The notes: a model not told the origin generated them from the letters alone. A stretch of 64,000 bases of DNA from a bacterium HR17 (GCA_002898575.1 BEHT01000002.1:83581-147580); one strand, 5' to 3'. Shown: positions 27,324 to 36,662, numbered from the stretch's first letter. Program-made: numbers and translations.

Positions 27324-29006
27324 TCATGGTGGATTGGCTGGCGAGGGAGCGGGCAGAGCACTTGCCCCGAAACCTGCCCCGCCCATCCCTGACCCACCGC
27401 TGAACGGGGCGACAAAAGATGGGCGGGGCAGGACAGGACGCTTTTGGTAAATGCGCAAAAGGTGCAGCGCATCGGGGCTGACAGCCACTTCCTCTGCGCG
27501 CACCGTCACCAATAGCACCAGTTCCGTCTGTTGGCGGACGAACTCTCGGCTTTTGAACAGTTCACCCAAAATCGGGATGCGCGACAACACCGGGACGCGG
27601 TTAACTTGTTGGCGCAACTCGTCTTGAATCAACCCAGAAATGACGAGTGTATCGCCGTCGCGTAACAGCAATCGCACATCGTCCAAGCCGCGAAAACGGA
27701 AGCCGGGCACTGTTGTGCCCAACACTTGGGCTGCTAACCCGAAATCGGGTGCTGTCACTTCCACGCGCATTTGCAGGAAAATTTCGCCCTGCCATGTCGC
27801 TTCGGGGTGCAAAGTCAAGGTGATGCCGAAAGGGAAGAAGATGACCGATGCGGCGCCGGGCGATGTCGCACCGGCAGTGACACCGAAGAACCCGAAGATG
27901 GGGATGGGCACTAACCCGCCGACTAAGAAGGTGGCGTCGGCGCCTTCAATCGTGCGTTGCTGCGGGTTCGCCAGCAACCGCGCTAAACCGTTTTGCACCA
28001 GCGCGTCCAGTTGCGCTCCGACGGGGGAAGCCCGGGCGAACGGGCGGTCGGCTGTTCCCGGCTCGCCGAACACGGCTTGACCGGGCATGACCGCAAAGGT
28101 CGGCGTTTGCTGACCAGCCGCTGCCGTCACTGTGCCCCAAGTGATGCCCAGTTTTTGCAAAGCGCTCCGTTGCACTTCCAGCACTTTCACATCTGTGACG
28201 AATTGGCGAATTTTGGGCGTCGCCACTTCCAAACGGTTAATGACCGTTCCGAAGGGCTTAGCGCGTTCTTCTGCGACGGCGTAGTCCATCAGGCTGCTGA
28301 CGGTGCCGTGCAAAATCACTTTGTCGTCAGCGACAGCGACACGGACGCCGGGCACCCCGATGGCGTGTTCAATGCGTCGGGCTTTCAATTCGTCAGGGGC
28401 GAGGTCGGGGCGAACGGGCTGACGCACCCGCAGCATGTTGACGACTTTGGGCGCCACCAATTGCGCCATCGCCTCCACCGCCTTCGCTGTTTCGGGAGCG
28501 TCTACTTCACCGCGCAATACAACGCACACCGTTCCGTCTGGTAACGCCAGCACGACAGGCTCTACCGGCAGACCAACCAAGGCGCGTTGTAACACCGCTT
28601 GCACTTGCTGTGGGGACGGTGCGACCGATTGTGGTGGTGCGGGAGTTTCTTCGCGTTTTGTTGGCGCCACTTCTACCCAAAAGGCTGCGGTAACTGTTTG
28701 ACCGTTGCGGTCTTCCCAGACGATCAAGTTGGTGCTGCCCTCACTTTTGGCGTTGACGACCAATTCGCGCGGGCTGAGGGGGGTGACCGCTGCCACCTGC
28801 GGGTCACCCAGCACAAACCGGCGCACCGTGCCTTGCGTCGTTAAAACGGCACTAACGCCACGATGCATGAGCAACCGCGTCGGCATTGCCGGTTGAACGG
28901 CGACGATCGGGTTTTCAGACACATTGACCGTCCGCTCGGACGGCTGGGCACTAAGTGCGACCGTGACGAAGGATAGGGTAAAAAGCAACCAACGCCACTT
29001 GCCCAT
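27324..29006 (-). CDS. cpaC: Tad pilus outer-membrane secretin (CpaC/RcpA)
   Basis: A 560-residue protein with a signal peptide (WRWLLFTLSFVTVALSAQ). The pilus-secretin N-terminal domain (HRGVSAVLTTQGTVRRFVLGDPQVAAVTPLSPRELVVNA) is followed by a BON-like region (GVRVAVADDKVILHGTVSS). The secretin domain runs to about residue 500 and ends VPVLSRIPILGELFKSREF-QQTELVLLVT, the usual VPGLGDIPxLGxLF signature. A Gly/Pro-rich tail follows. It would form the outer-membrane channel for the Tad/Flp pilus, which implies an outer membrane. The ATG shares one base with the cpaB stop (TGATG). Confidence 0.93.
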   Translation of the reverse strand: MGKWRWLLFTLSFVTVALSAQPSERTVNVSENPIVAVQPAMPTRLLMHRGVSAVLTTQGTVRRFVLGDPQVAAVTPLSPRELVVNAKSEGSTNLIVWEDRNGQTVTAAFWVEVAPTKREETPAPPQSVAPSPQQVQAVLQRALVGLPVEPVVLALPDGTVCVVLRGEVDAPETAKAVEAMAQLVAPKVVNMLRVRQPVRPDLAPDELKARRIEHAIGVPGVRVAVADDKVILHGTVSSLMDYAVAEERAKPFGTVINRLEVATPKIRQFVTDVKVLEVQRSALQKLGITWGTVTAAAGQQTPTFAVMPGQAVFGEPGTADRPFARASPVGAQLDALVQNGLARLLANPQQRTIEGADATFLVGGLVPIPIFGFFGVTAGATSPGAASVIFFPFGITLTLHPEATWQGEIFLQMRVEVTAPDFGLAAQVLGTTVPGFRFRGLDDVRLLLRDGDTLVISGLIQDELRQQVNRVPVLSRIPILGELFKSREFVRQQTELVLLVTVRAEEVAVSPDALHLLRIYQKRPVLPRPSFVAPFSGGSGMGGAGFGASALPAPSPANPP

Positions 29007-30088
29007 CACCGCTCGCCCTCCTTGCGTTCCGCCGGCACAGTCAGGATAACTGGTCGGTCACCGACGACGCCGACGATTTGATGCATGGGCTGAACCGGCG
29101 CCGTCGTTGAGCGTTTTAGATCGGGTGGTTTGGAAGGCGCTGGTGAGGTGACAGGGCGGTCGGCAATGACAGGTGGTGCGACGACGGGTGATGGTAGAAC
29201 AAAACGCGGCGGCGCCAAGCGCTGTGACACGGGCGGAGTTTTCGGCGCACGCGACGATGAAGCGCGCGGAGTAGGTGCAAGGCGGTCACCGCCCAGCGCT
29301 AAACCCGATAGTTCGCGCAAAGAAAGCGATTGTTCCGCCATCGGCGTTAACGGAGGTGGTGGAAGCAGCGCGTAGTAAAGCGTGGCGCCGCTGTCCATCG
29401 CCAGCGCGATCGCCCGCGCTTCTTCGGGCGGCACAGCGATCAGCAAGGTCAGCGACGCCCCTCGTTGCGCCGGCGCGTTCGGGCTTGCCGACAAGGTCGG
29501 TGGCGGGTTGTTCGGCGACGACGATGGCGGCGCCGCACCGGCCTCTTCGGGTGCTGCCGATCTGTCGTTGACTGTCAGCACGAGGGCGCGCATCGCAACG
29601 GGTTGAATCTTTGTCCGTGAGAAAACGGCGTAAATACGCAGCGCGTCGCCAGGGCGTATCGGCGGCACCTGCTCACGGCGAGGGATGGTCAACGCCATAC
29701 CGACCGTGCCCGGTGGTAGGACGCTCGCCAACGCACCGTCATGTAACGGCGGCGTCACATCGGTTGACCGCACCACCTCGCCGGCGCGGATGTAAATGCG
29801 GGTCAACCGTTGGACAACTTGCTGCGGGTCGCTGAACACGCCGTCTGGCGGTGGTGTTTCTACGGTGCGCACCGTTACAGAGTCGGGCGTCACCAGCGTG
29901 TAAGGCGGTAAATCCTGCGCTGCGACGACCACGCGGTACCGCATCGGCGCCGAAGAGAACGAGGGGAATGGCGCCGGGCGGTCTTGCGGTGCAGAGGAGC
30001 GCCGTGCCGCCCAATAAAGGCTGCTGACTGCCAAAAACACCGTTGTCATCAATCCGAACAGCCGAAAATAGCGGAGCCGCCGACGCAT
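29006..30088 (-). CDS. cpaB: Tad pilus assembly protein CpaB/RcpC
   Basis: A 360-residue protein with an N-terminal membrane anchor (LFGLMTTVFLAVSSLYWAA). An SAF domain follows (YRVVVAAQDLPPYTLVTPDSVTVRTV, residues about 51-115) with IRAGEVVRSTDV, then the RcpC region GTVGMALTIPRREQVPPIRPGDALRIYAVF. The C-terminal 150 residues are low-complexity Pro/Ala/Ser, which is longer than usual. RcpC acts in the periplasm with the secretin. Translation is coupled to cpaC. Confidence 0.9.
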   Translation of the reverse strand: MRRRLRYFRLFGLMTTVFLAVSSLYWAARRSSAPQDRPAPFPSFSSAPMRYRVVVAAQDLPPYTLVTPDSVTVRTVETPPPDGVFSDPQQVVQRLTRIYIRAGEVVRSTDVTPPLHDGALASVLPPGTVGMALTIPRREQVPPIRPGDALRIYAVFSRTKIQPVAMRALVLTVNDRSAAPEEAGAAPPSSSPNNPPPTLSASPNAPAQRGASLTLLIAVPPEEARAIALAMDSGATLYYALLPPPPLTPMAEQSLSLRELSGLALGGDRLAPTPRASSSRAPKTPPVSQRLAPPRFVLPSPVVAPPVIADRPVTSPAPSKPPDLKRSTTAPVQPMHQIVGVVGDRPVILTVPAERKEGER

Positions 30089-30110
30089 GTAGCCATCCCT
30101 CCATCCGAGG

Positions 30111-30707
30111 TCAGCCGTTCAAGAGGGGAAACGGCTGACCCCGACCCCATTCGCAGGCTAGTGCGAGCAACGCCCCCAAGCAAAGGGCAATCCCGTAAGG
30201 AAACGGCATCTGCAGCCCATCGGTGGTGGTATCGCCCCAACGGTTCGGTGCCTGCGCCGCTTGTGGCGGAACGGGTAACAGCATACCCAGCAGCGAAGTG
30301 CCCGCTGCACGCATTTGCCGCCCCAACGCGCCCCAGGCGCGTTTCCGCGCGAGCAACATAACGGCGATGATACCTCCGATGACGGCACCGTAAAGGAACG
30401 CCCACAGCACGAAGGTTTGCAGCAGAGGAGAAGCCACGCCTTTCACCGCTCCCCACACTGCCACCAATTTCACATCGCCGGCTTTGATGAAACCGGCAGC
30501 GAACAGCGGGACGGTAAGCAAAGCGGCGATCCCCACGCCGGCGACAGAATGGGCGAACCCCTCCCAACCGCTGCCAACAGTGTTGACGATGAACCCTGCT
30601 GCGATGGCGGGAAAGGTCAACCAGTTTGGGATACGGTGCCATCGTCCGTCTGTTACCATCGCCACAAGGCACACAGCGATGACCAGTCCGTTGCGTGCGT
30701 CCACCAA
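30111..30707 (-). CDS. cpaA: prepilin peptidase CpaA/TadV
   Basis: A type IV prepilin peptidase of the A24A family, about 198 residues. The two catalytic aspartates are in MVTDGRWHRIPNWLTFP and FIKAGDVKLVAVWGAV (GD-x-K). Five or six membrane helices are predicted. It would cleave the leaders of Tad pilins and pseudopilins on the cytoplasmic face. The start is placed at a TTG (30707) because AAGGAGG lies 9 nt upstream; an ATG at 30755 lacks a site. It heads the cpaA-B-C-E cluster, divergent from radA. Confidence 0.85.
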   Translation of the reverse strand: MVDARNGLVIAVCLVAMVTDGRWHRIPNWLTFPAIAAGFIVNTVGSGWEGFAHSVAGVGIAALLTVPLFAAGFIKAGDVKLVAVWGAVKGVASPLLQTFVLWAFLYGAVIGGIIAVMLLARKRAWGALGRQMRAAGTSLLGMLLPVPPQAAQAPNRWGDTTTDGLQMPFPYGIALCLGALLALACEWGRGQPFPLLNG

Positions 30708-30779
30708 CTTTCGTGCCTCCTTGTGGTCCACCCGACGCCAAAATGCGCGCACCATTTCAAATTTTCGGCAGGTGAGGCG

Positions 30780-30789
30780 CATAATTATA
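30780..30789. promoter_or_regulatory. overlapping divergent -10 elements between cpaA and radA
   Basis: The sequence CATAATTATA contains CATAAT on the plus strand (toward radA, start 30856) and a perfect TATAAT on the minus strand (30784-30789, toward cpaA, start 30707). The 148-bp gap therefore probably holds both promoters. Neither has a strong -35. Confidence 0.45.
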
Positions 30790-30855
30790 CAGCCGCGCCA
30801 CCTTGTGGCACAAACCGATGCGGAGGCGCTCTGCTGCCGCACGGGAGGAACTGCC

Positions 30856-32220
30856 ATGCCCAAACGCCGAACTAAGTTTGTGTGTCAGCAATGTGGATAC
30901 GAAAGCGCGCAATGGTTGGGACGGTGTCCTAACTGCGGGGCGTTTAACACCCTCGTGGAAGAGTTGGTGGAAGAAGAAGGGGTCATTGCGCCTGCCCGCC
31001 ATGACGGTTCATCGGCGATACCTGTGCCGGCACCGCAACTGCGTCGGCGAACGGTCGCCCGTCTCCCTTCGGGGTTTGGCGAACTGGATCGCGTTTTGGG
31101 CGGCGGCTTAGTCCCCGGCAGCGTCAGCATCCTCAGCGGTGAGCCAGGGATCGGGAAATCCACCTTGCTGCTCCAAGTCGCCGGGCGCATGGCGCAACAA
31201 GGACACAAAACGCTCTATGTGTCCGGTGAAGAGTCGCTGGAGCAGATTGGGCTGCGCGTGGAGCGGTTGGGCGTGGAAGATGACCGCTTGATGGTGTTAG
31301 CGGAAACCGATGTAACGGCTATCGCTGCCGCGATGGAGGCGCTGCACCCTGCCTTAACCGTTGTGGACTCCATTCAAGCTGCCTACCATCCTGCGCTTTC
31401 CTCGTCACCTGGCAGCGTCAGTCAGGTGCGTGAAAGCGCCGCCCATTTGCTACGCGTCGCCAAGCGATTGAGCGCGGTGTTGATCTTGGTCGGGCATGTG
31501 ACGAAGGAAGGGTTCTTGGCGGGACCCAAAGTGCTGGAGCACATGGTGGACGCCGTGCTTTACTTGGAAGGTGAGGCTGGTTACGCCCTACGGTTGGTGC
31601 GGGCGACAAAAAACCGTTTCGGTCCGACGGGTGAGGTCGGTGTTTTTCAGTTGGACGAACGCGGCTTGGCAGAAGTGCCGAACCCCTCCGAATGGCTCCT
31701 TCCACCACGCCAGCAACCGGTCGCTGGAACGGTCGTCGCCGCTGTGATGGAAGGGCATCGCCCGCTGTTGGTGGAGGTGCAAGCCCTCGTGACTTCAAAC
31801 CCCTTCGGAATGCCCCGACGCGTCGTGACGGGGTTGGACATGGGACGGGTGTTGATGTTGCTGGCGATTCTGGAGCGTCACTTGCGCTGCCGCTTCAGCG
31901 ACCGCGATGTGTTCATCAATGTCGTCGGCGGATTGCGGGTCACCGAACCGGCAGCCGACTTGCCGGTCGCCTTAGCGTTGTTGTCCAGCCGATACGATGT
32001 GCCCATTGCGCCTGAAGTCGTAGCTTTTGGTGAGTTGGGCTTGACAGGCGAGGTGCGTTCCGTTCCGCAGGGCGAAGTGCGGGTGCGCGAAGCCAAACGG
32101 TTAGGTTTTCACCGTTGCTTGGGACCTTTGCCCGCTCGCAAATCCGTCCGCGAGTGGCACGCTGTCGCCACTTTACCCGAAGCCGTGCGAGCGTTGGGGT
32201 TAGCGCCGCACCGTGAGTGA
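30856..32220 (+). CDS. radA: DNA repair protein RadA (Sms)
   Basis: A 454-residue protein with the N-terminal four-cysteine zinc finger (Cys10, 13, 24, 27 in CQQCGYES...GRCPNCG). The RecA-like core has Walker A GEPGIGKST (95-103), followed by SGEESLEQI. The RadA-specific ATKNRFGPTGEVGVF is present. The C-terminal domain is Lon-protease-like (FINVVGGLRVTEPAADLPVALALLSS) without the protease dyad. It processes recombination intermediates by branch migration. The ATG at 30856 has GGGAGGA upstream; the longer upstream frame reads through the divergent promoter region and is rejected. Confidence 0.95.
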   Translation: MPKRRTKFVCQQCGYESAQWLGRCPNCGAFNTLVEELVEEEGVIAPARHDGSSAIPVPAPQLRRRTVARLPSGFGELDRVLGGGLVPGSVSILSGEPGIGKSTLLLQVAGRMAQQGHKTLYVSGEESLEQIGLRVERLGVEDDRLMVLAETDVTAIAAAMEALHPALTVVDSIQAAYHPALSSSPGSVSQVRESAAHLLRVAKRLSAVLILVGHVTKEGFLAGPKVLEHMVDAVLYLEGEAGYALRLVRATKNRFGPTGEVGVFQLDERGLAEVPNPSEWLLPPRQQPVAGTVVAAVMEGHRPLLVEVQALVTSNPFGMPRRVVTGLDMGRVLMLLAILERHLRCRFSDRDVFINVVGGLRVTEPAADLPVALALLSSRYDVPIAPEVVAFGELGLTGEVRSVPQGEVRVREAKRLGFHRCLGPLPARKSVREWHAVATLPEAVRALGLAPHRE

Positions 32221-32290
32221 CTTTCGGACCGCTGCGGTTTGCCTTCGGTTCCAAACTGGAGTTGGTTAGCGCCGCACCGTGAGGGAATGC

Positions 32291-32396
32291 TGTGTTGAAT
32301 AATGGGTTTGGTCGGAGGGCGGCTCTCCTGAGCCGCCGAAAAACGACATGAAAACCGTAAGGGCGCGTCAGGAGACGCGCCCTCTAAGGCACTGTC
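32291..32396. repeat. intact composite palindromic repeat (two hairpins)
   Basis: The unit begins TGTGTTGAATAATGGG and holds two perfect hairpins. The first is GGCGGCTC-TCCT-GAGCCGCC (32318-32337); the second is GGGCGCGTC-AGGA-GACGCGCCC (32361-32382). They are separated by about 23 nt. The apex TCTCCTGA of the first is the reverse complement of TCAGGAGA in the second, so the second hairpin is in effect an inverted copy of the first. It lies in the 262-bp gap between radA and the PIN-TRAM gene. Closest copy: 53857-53963. Confidence 0.9.
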
Positions 32397-32482
32397 GTAG
32401 TTCAAAACAAAGCATGGGGGAACGGTGTGCGGCGCGCTAAGGCGATACGGCAGCGGCACAGCATGTGAAGGAGGGTGTGTTG

Positions 32483-33706
32483 ATGAACAACCTGCAGCAA
32501 TGGGGATATCGGTTGTTCCTCGTGGCGATCACGACGGCGCTCGCGTTTGCGTTGGGATGGTTGGGCAGTGTGGCGGCGACTTACTACGCCCAAGCGTTGC
32601 AGTCCTACAACCTCAAATTAACCGTGCAACAACGGTTTTTGGTGGATGTGGGCTTTGTGGCGATTGGGGTATTGACGGCGTTGTTGTTGGGCAGTTGGTT
32701 TACACAACGGTTGTGGACGCTTTGGGAATCGCTGGAAGCCTTATCGCCGGTTGACAAAGTCGCCGTGCTCTTCGGAGCGATTGTGGGGCTGGCGCTGGCA
32801 TACCTCATCCTGCTGGCGCCGATGATGTTGTTGTGGGGACGGGTGCCGCCCCTGCCGCTGTTAGCGCTGATTTTTGCGTTCACGCTGGTCATCGTTTACT
32901 TTGCGGTGCACACTTTGCTGCGGGTGCGCGACGCCATTTCTTTGTCCTTTCCGCAAATCGCTCAGATGTTACGGGGTGCGCCGGAAGCGGTGACCAATCA
33001 CCGAGCGCCGCGTTTGCGAGACAAGGTGTTGGATACTTCCGTCATCATTGACGGTCGGCTCGCCGACATCGTGCGGACAGGGTTTTTGGAAGGGCGACTC
33101 ATCGTGCCGTCTTTCGTCCTCAACGAACTGCAAATGATCGCCGACTCGGAAGACGAACTGCGCCGTGCGCGGGGACGACGCGGTCTGGCAGTCTTAGAAA
33201 CCCTGAAAAGTTTGCCCGGCACCGTCGTAGAAGTCGTGGACGAAGTGAGCCCCGAGGTGGAAGCGGCTCCCAGCACCGATCTGAAATTGGTGCGATTGGC
33301 GAAGGAGTTGAACGCCGCCCTCGTCACTAACGACAACAACCTGCAAAAAATCGCTGAGTTGCAAGGCGTGCCCGTGTTGTGCGTCAACGAGTTAGCGACA
33401 GCCCTGAAGCCCGTCGTCCTGCCGGGCGAAGAGTTGACGGTGGTTTTGCAACGCCCCGGCAAGGAACCAGGGCAAGGTGTGGGTTACTTGGATGACGGCA
33501 CGATGGTGGTCGTGGAACGAGGACGCCCCTACTTAGGGCACGAGGTCAAAATCAAAGTGACGAGCGTTTTGCAATCGCCGGTCGGTAAAATGATTTTCGG
33601 TGAGTTCAAGGAAATCGTGCGGCGCAATGTCATCAAAGTAGAAGGCGGTGACCTGTTTGATGACGATATCAGTGGTGCCCGCCGCCGGTCTGGGCAGAAG
33701 ACTTAA
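32483..33706 (+). CDS. PIN-TRAM domain membrane protein (YacL-like)
   Basis: A 407-residue protein. About 150 N-terminal residues form four membrane helices. A PIN-like nuclease domain (residues about 185-300) starts KVLDTSVIIDGRLADIVRTGF, with acidic residues in ELQMIADSEDELRRARGRRG and LVTNDNNLQKIAE. A C-terminal TRAM RNA-binding domain follows (EGKEPGQGVGYLDDGTMVVVE-like). This matches YacL-type proteins, which commonly precede ispD in other bacteria. AAGGAGGG lies about 8 nt before the ATG at 32483. Its 3' end overlaps ispD by 47 bp. A nuclease role is inferred from the fold only. Confidence 0.88.
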   Translation: MNNLQQWGYRLFLVAITTALAFALGWLGSVAATYYAQALQSYNLKLTVQQRFLVDVGFVAIGVLTALLLGSWFTQRLWTLWESLEALSPVDKVAVLFGAIVGLALAYLILLAPMMLLWGRVPPLPLLALIFAFTLVIVYFAVHTLLRVRDAISLSFPQIAQMLRGAPEAVTNHRAPRLRDKVLDTSVIIDGRLADIVRTGFLEGRLIVPSFVLNELQMIADSEDELRRARGRRGLAVLETLKSLPGTVVEVVDEVSPEVEAAPSTDLKLVRLAKELNAALVTNDNNLQKIAELQGVPVLCVNELATALKPVVLPGEELTVVLQRPGKEPGQGVGYLDDGTMVVVERGRPYLGHEVKIKVTSVLQSPVGKMIFGEFKEIVRRNVIKVEGGDLFDDDISGARRRSGQKT

Positions 33707-34370
33707 CCCGACGACACCGGTGCCTAAAGCGCTGCAACCGCTGTGTGGCAAGCCCTTAATCAGTTGGGTCATGGCGACATTGGAGCGAGTCCCCGTGATA
33801 GACGGCATCGTGGTCGTGGTCCCGCCCGGTAACGGTGCCGCTTTTGAAGCGCTCCGACAAAGGGAAGGTTGGCAAAAGCCCTGCCAGTTTGTGGACGGCG
33901 GGGCAGACCGACAACAATCGGTCTGGCAAGGGCTGCGAGCCTTGCCGCCTGAAACGGAGTGGGTCATCGTCCACGATGCCGCTCGCCCCCTCGTCACGCC
34001 CGCGCTTGTGCTGGCGGTTTGGGAAGCGGCGCGGGAAATCGGGAGCGCTGCGATTGCTGCCCTCCCGTGCACCGACACGGTCAAACGGTCGCTGGACGGC
34101 GCACTTATCGCCGAAACACTGGATCGCCAACAGTTGTGGTTGGCGCAAACGCCGCAAGCGTTCGCCGCCGATATTTTGTTGACAGCCCACGAACAAGCGA
34201 TCCAAGAGGGCTATACAGCGACCGATGACGCCATGTTAGTGGAGCGTTTGGGCGTGCCTGTTCGGTTGGTGCTCGGCGACCCCACGAACCTTAAAGTCAC
34301 CTATCCCACCGACCTGTGCGTTGCGGAGGCGTTGCTGAAACTTTGCCGCAGAGAGGTCGCGGCTAATTGA
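33660..34370 (+). CDS. ispD: 2-C-methyl-D-erythritol 4-phosphate cytidylyltransferase
   Basis: Third enzyme of the non-mevalonate isoprenoid pathway; joins CTP and methylerythritol phosphate. The 236-residue protein begins MTISVVPAAGLGRRL with the CTP-binding loop and PKALQPLCGKPLI. It has VDGGADRQQSVWQGL, VHDAARPLV and YTATDDAMLVERLGVPV, and ends in KVTYPTDLCVAEALL. The ATG at 33660 is chosen for its fit to the family N-terminus. The gene starts inside the 3' end of the PIN-TRAM gene, indicating coupling. It converges with an 8-bp overlap on the GerMN gene. ispF is not adjacent. Confidence 0.93.
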   Translation: MTISVVPAAGLGRRLNPTTPVPKALQPLCGKPLISWVMATLERVPVIDGIVVVVPPGNGAAFEALRQREGWQKPCQFVDGGADRQQSVWQGLRALPPETEWVIVHDAARPLVTPALVLAVWEAAREIGSAAIAALPCTDTVKRSLDGALIAETLDRQQLWLAQTPQAFAADILLTAHEQAIQEGYTATDDAMLVERLGVPVRLVLGDPTNLKVTYPTDLCVAEALLKLCRREVAAN

Positions 34371-34893
34371 GCGTCGGGTCCGGTTCCAACGGCTCACTGA
34401 GGTCTTCATGCCCGCCCAAGTCGGGCGTTCGTCCGTTGACGGTCACGCGGACACGCCGGATGCCGGGCAAGCTAGTGAGCGTGTGGACCAATGCCTGCAA
34501 CCGTAGGTGAGCGACTTCACTGCCTGCCCAGAATGACGGTGTGGTCAACTTGTCGTCAAAGTCCAGGACTAACATGTCACCATCACGACGCACCTGCCGC
34601 AGGCGCGCGTCAGGCGGCAAAGCGGGGTCAGCCCCGCTTTCTTCAGGCGCTTGCAAACGCTGAACAAGTTCCGTAACCGCCCGCTCCAGCGTTAGCCCCG
34701 TGAGCATGATCGGCACGCGAATGAAGCGATCGTTTTGCAAGTCGGGGTAGCAGAGGACGCCCCGCCAAGTTTCACTGCTGCTGAGTTCGGTGGGCGTCAC
34801 CACTTTTGTCGGGCGCTTGGTCCAAAGAAACAGCCCGACAGCAATCGCGACCGACGCGGCTGCCGCCAGTAGAACAATCAACCGTTGCGTCAT
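34363..34893 (-). CDS. GerMN-domain membrane-anchored protein
   Basis: A 176-residue protein with a signal anchor (RLIVLLAAAASVAIAVGLFLW) and a GerMN domain. The domain has AVTELVQRLQAPEES, PPDARLRQVRRDGDMLVLDFDDKL and LQALVHTLTSLPGIRRVRVTVNG. GerMN domains are thought to bind peptidoglycan or assist wall proteins. It lies 101 nt downstream of an N-acetylmuramoyl-alanine amidase gene on the same strand, a frequent pairing, which supports a cell-wall role. The short tail after the domain is acidic. Confidence 0.85.
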   Translation of the reverse strand: MTQRLIVLLAAAASVAIAVGLFLWTKRPTKVVTPTELSSSETWRGVLCYPDLQNDRFIRVPIMLTGLTLERAVTELVQRLQAPEESGADPALPPDARLRQVRRDGDMLVLDFDDKLTTPSFWAGSEVAHLRLQALVHTLTSLPGIRRVRVTVNGRTPDLGGHEDLSEPLEPDPTLN

Positions 34894-34994
34894 CGTCTTT
34901 CCTCTCCTTCAGCACCGGCGCGCCGCGAAGGGCGGGTGTCTGGCTGACAGCCGATTCTCCCTTGTGAAAACAGCGAGCGGCACGCCTGCCGAAA

Positions 34995-36662
34995 TCAACG
35001 CGACACGCTTTCGGGTAAGGCTTCCAGCCCTCGTTCCAAGCGCCGCACATCGTTAAAGAACTCCATGATGCCTTGACAGATGGCGAGAGCGATGCGTTCT
35101 CGGAACGACTCGTCTTTCAGCAACGCTGCCTCGTCGGGGTGATTAACATAGCACGGTTCCACCAAGATCGCGGGCATCACGGTGTGCCGGACGACATACA
35201 AACGGCGTTGGCGCACGCCGTTCCCTTTGCGCCCCAGCAGGGACAACAAGTTGCGGTAAACGGCTTCGGCGAGGGGCAAACTGTGGGGCGTCCAGTAGTA
35301 AACCTCCGTGCCCCATTGACCGCCAGGGCGTGGGAAGGAGTTCAAATGCACGCTGACAAACGCGTCTGCGCCGAGGGCGTTCGCCATCGCCACACGGTCG
35401 GCAAGGCTAATGTAAACATCGGTCTCCCGCGTCATGCGAACGGAGTAACCGGCTTGTTCTAACAACCGGCGGAGGCGTTGCGCGATGTCCAATGTCAAAT
35501 GCTTTTCTGGTGGGATACCGAAAGGCGACTGGGCGCCAGGGTCTTTACCGCCGTGACCGGCGTCCACGATGATCAACCGCCCTGTGCGGACGCTGCGCGG
35601 TGGCGCTTCTACGACGAGCAAGATGCTATCCTCTTCTTGCAAGCGCCACTGCCCATGTGCCGGTGACCGCAGCGTCAGAACAATGCGCGTGCCCCGTTCA
35701 GTTACAGTCGCCACCGCTTCGCGCACCACTCCGTCTGGGGGGCAGTCAGGGAATGAGGGAGGGAGCAGAGGTGTCACGGGAACTTCCACGACCAAACGGT
35801 GCGGTTCCTGAGCGAGGCGGGGCATCGTCCCAAACCAACCGCGCAGTTGCAGGGTCGCCCGCGTCGGGGTGTTTTCTACGAAAGTGACCTGTCCCAACCA
35901 CGGCTGCCGGCTGGCAGACAGTTGCAGCAAAAAGCACCATCGTTCGCCCTTGCCGCTCCGCTGTCGCCCAACCACACTGACTGTCAACGCAGCGTCGGCG
36001 TCCACGACAAGGCGGGCGATAGGCGGGTCACTGCTGAACTGACCGAGGCGTACCTGCGTGATGACCTGCGTGCCACTCGGCAGCGCCGTTGGGTCCAAAG
36101 TAGCACTTGCTCCGACAAAATCCACATATGCCCGATAGGGATCAGACAAGGTGCCGACGCGGGGCGGCACCGCTAACGGATAGCTGAGCACCGTTTCCAG
36201 CAACCACCCTGCCCTTGTTGCCGTTAAAGTGACTTGGCGCAACTCCGTGACCAGTTTAATTTGTCGTTGGTCCGCATTCACAACGGGGCGTAAACCTAAG
36301 AGGGCGGCGAGGCTGACAAGCGGGACCCACAACCGGTCGTCCTCCACCTGCAACGGGGCAACAGAGAGCGTGCGGTCGTTAAGCGTCAACTGTGTTGTAT
36401 TTGTCGTCCATGTCACCGCTGAACGGTCGGGGAAGCGCAGCGTGAGGGAATCCTTTTGGGGAGTCCCCTGGACCCCTAACACTTCCAGCCACGCACCGAA
36501 AGGCGCGTAAGGTTCTTCCTGCCAACGCAGGGGTAAATGAGGGAACGCGACTCCCAACACGCTGAGTGTCCCGTCGGACAGCGCTTGAACGGCGCCACTG
36601 ACGGGAGCGCTAAAAGTGACAAGCAGGGCTATCCAGATGCACCGCGTCAGCGTGTATCGCAC
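34995..36662 (-). CDS. N-acetylmuramoyl-L-alanine amidase (AMIN + Amidase_3)
   Basis: A protein of about 555 residues. A signal peptide (IWIALLVTFSAPVSGAVQA) is followed by a copper-amine-oxidase-N-like substrate domain (LTLNDRTLSV...RLWVPLVSLAALLG), AMIN-like beta domains and a C-terminal Amidase_3 catalytic domain. Zinc ligands are His in DAGHGGKDPGA, Glu in PPEKHLTLDIA and His in FVSVHLNSF; the catalytic Glu is in PAILVEPCYVNHPDEA. It cleaves the amide bond between MurNAc and the stem peptide in the periplasm. The start is set at GTG 36662 with GGAGGGAC 5-8 nt upstream, giving a clean signal peptide; a TTG 19 codons earlier is less likely. Confidence 0.92.
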   Translation of the reverse strand: MRYTLTRCIWIALLVTFSAPVSGAVQALSDGTLSVLGVAFPHLPLRWQEEPYAPFGAWLEVLGVQGTPQKDSLTLRFPDRSAVTWTTNTTQLTLNDRTLSVAPLQVEDDRLWVPLVSLAALLGLRPVVNADQRQIKLVTELRQVTLTATRAGWLLETVLSYPLAVPPRVGTLSDPYRAYVDFVGASATLDPTALPSGTQVITQVRLGQFSSDPPIARLVVDADAALTVSVVGRQRSGKGERWCFLLQLSASRQPWLGQVTFVENTPTRATLQLRGWFGTMPRLAQEPHRLVVEVPVTPLLPPSFPDCPPDGVVREAVATVTERGTRIVLTLRSPAHGQWRLQEEDSILLVVEAPPRSVRTGRLIIVDAGHGGKDPGAQSPFGIPPEKHLTLDIAQRLRRLLEQAGYSVRMTRETDVYISLADRVAMANALGADAFVSVHLNSFPRPGGQWGTEVYYWTPHSLPLAEAVYRNLLSLLGRKGNGVRQRRLYVVRHTVMPAILVEPCYVNHPDEAALLKDESFRERIALAICQGIMEFFNDVRRLERGLEALPESVSR

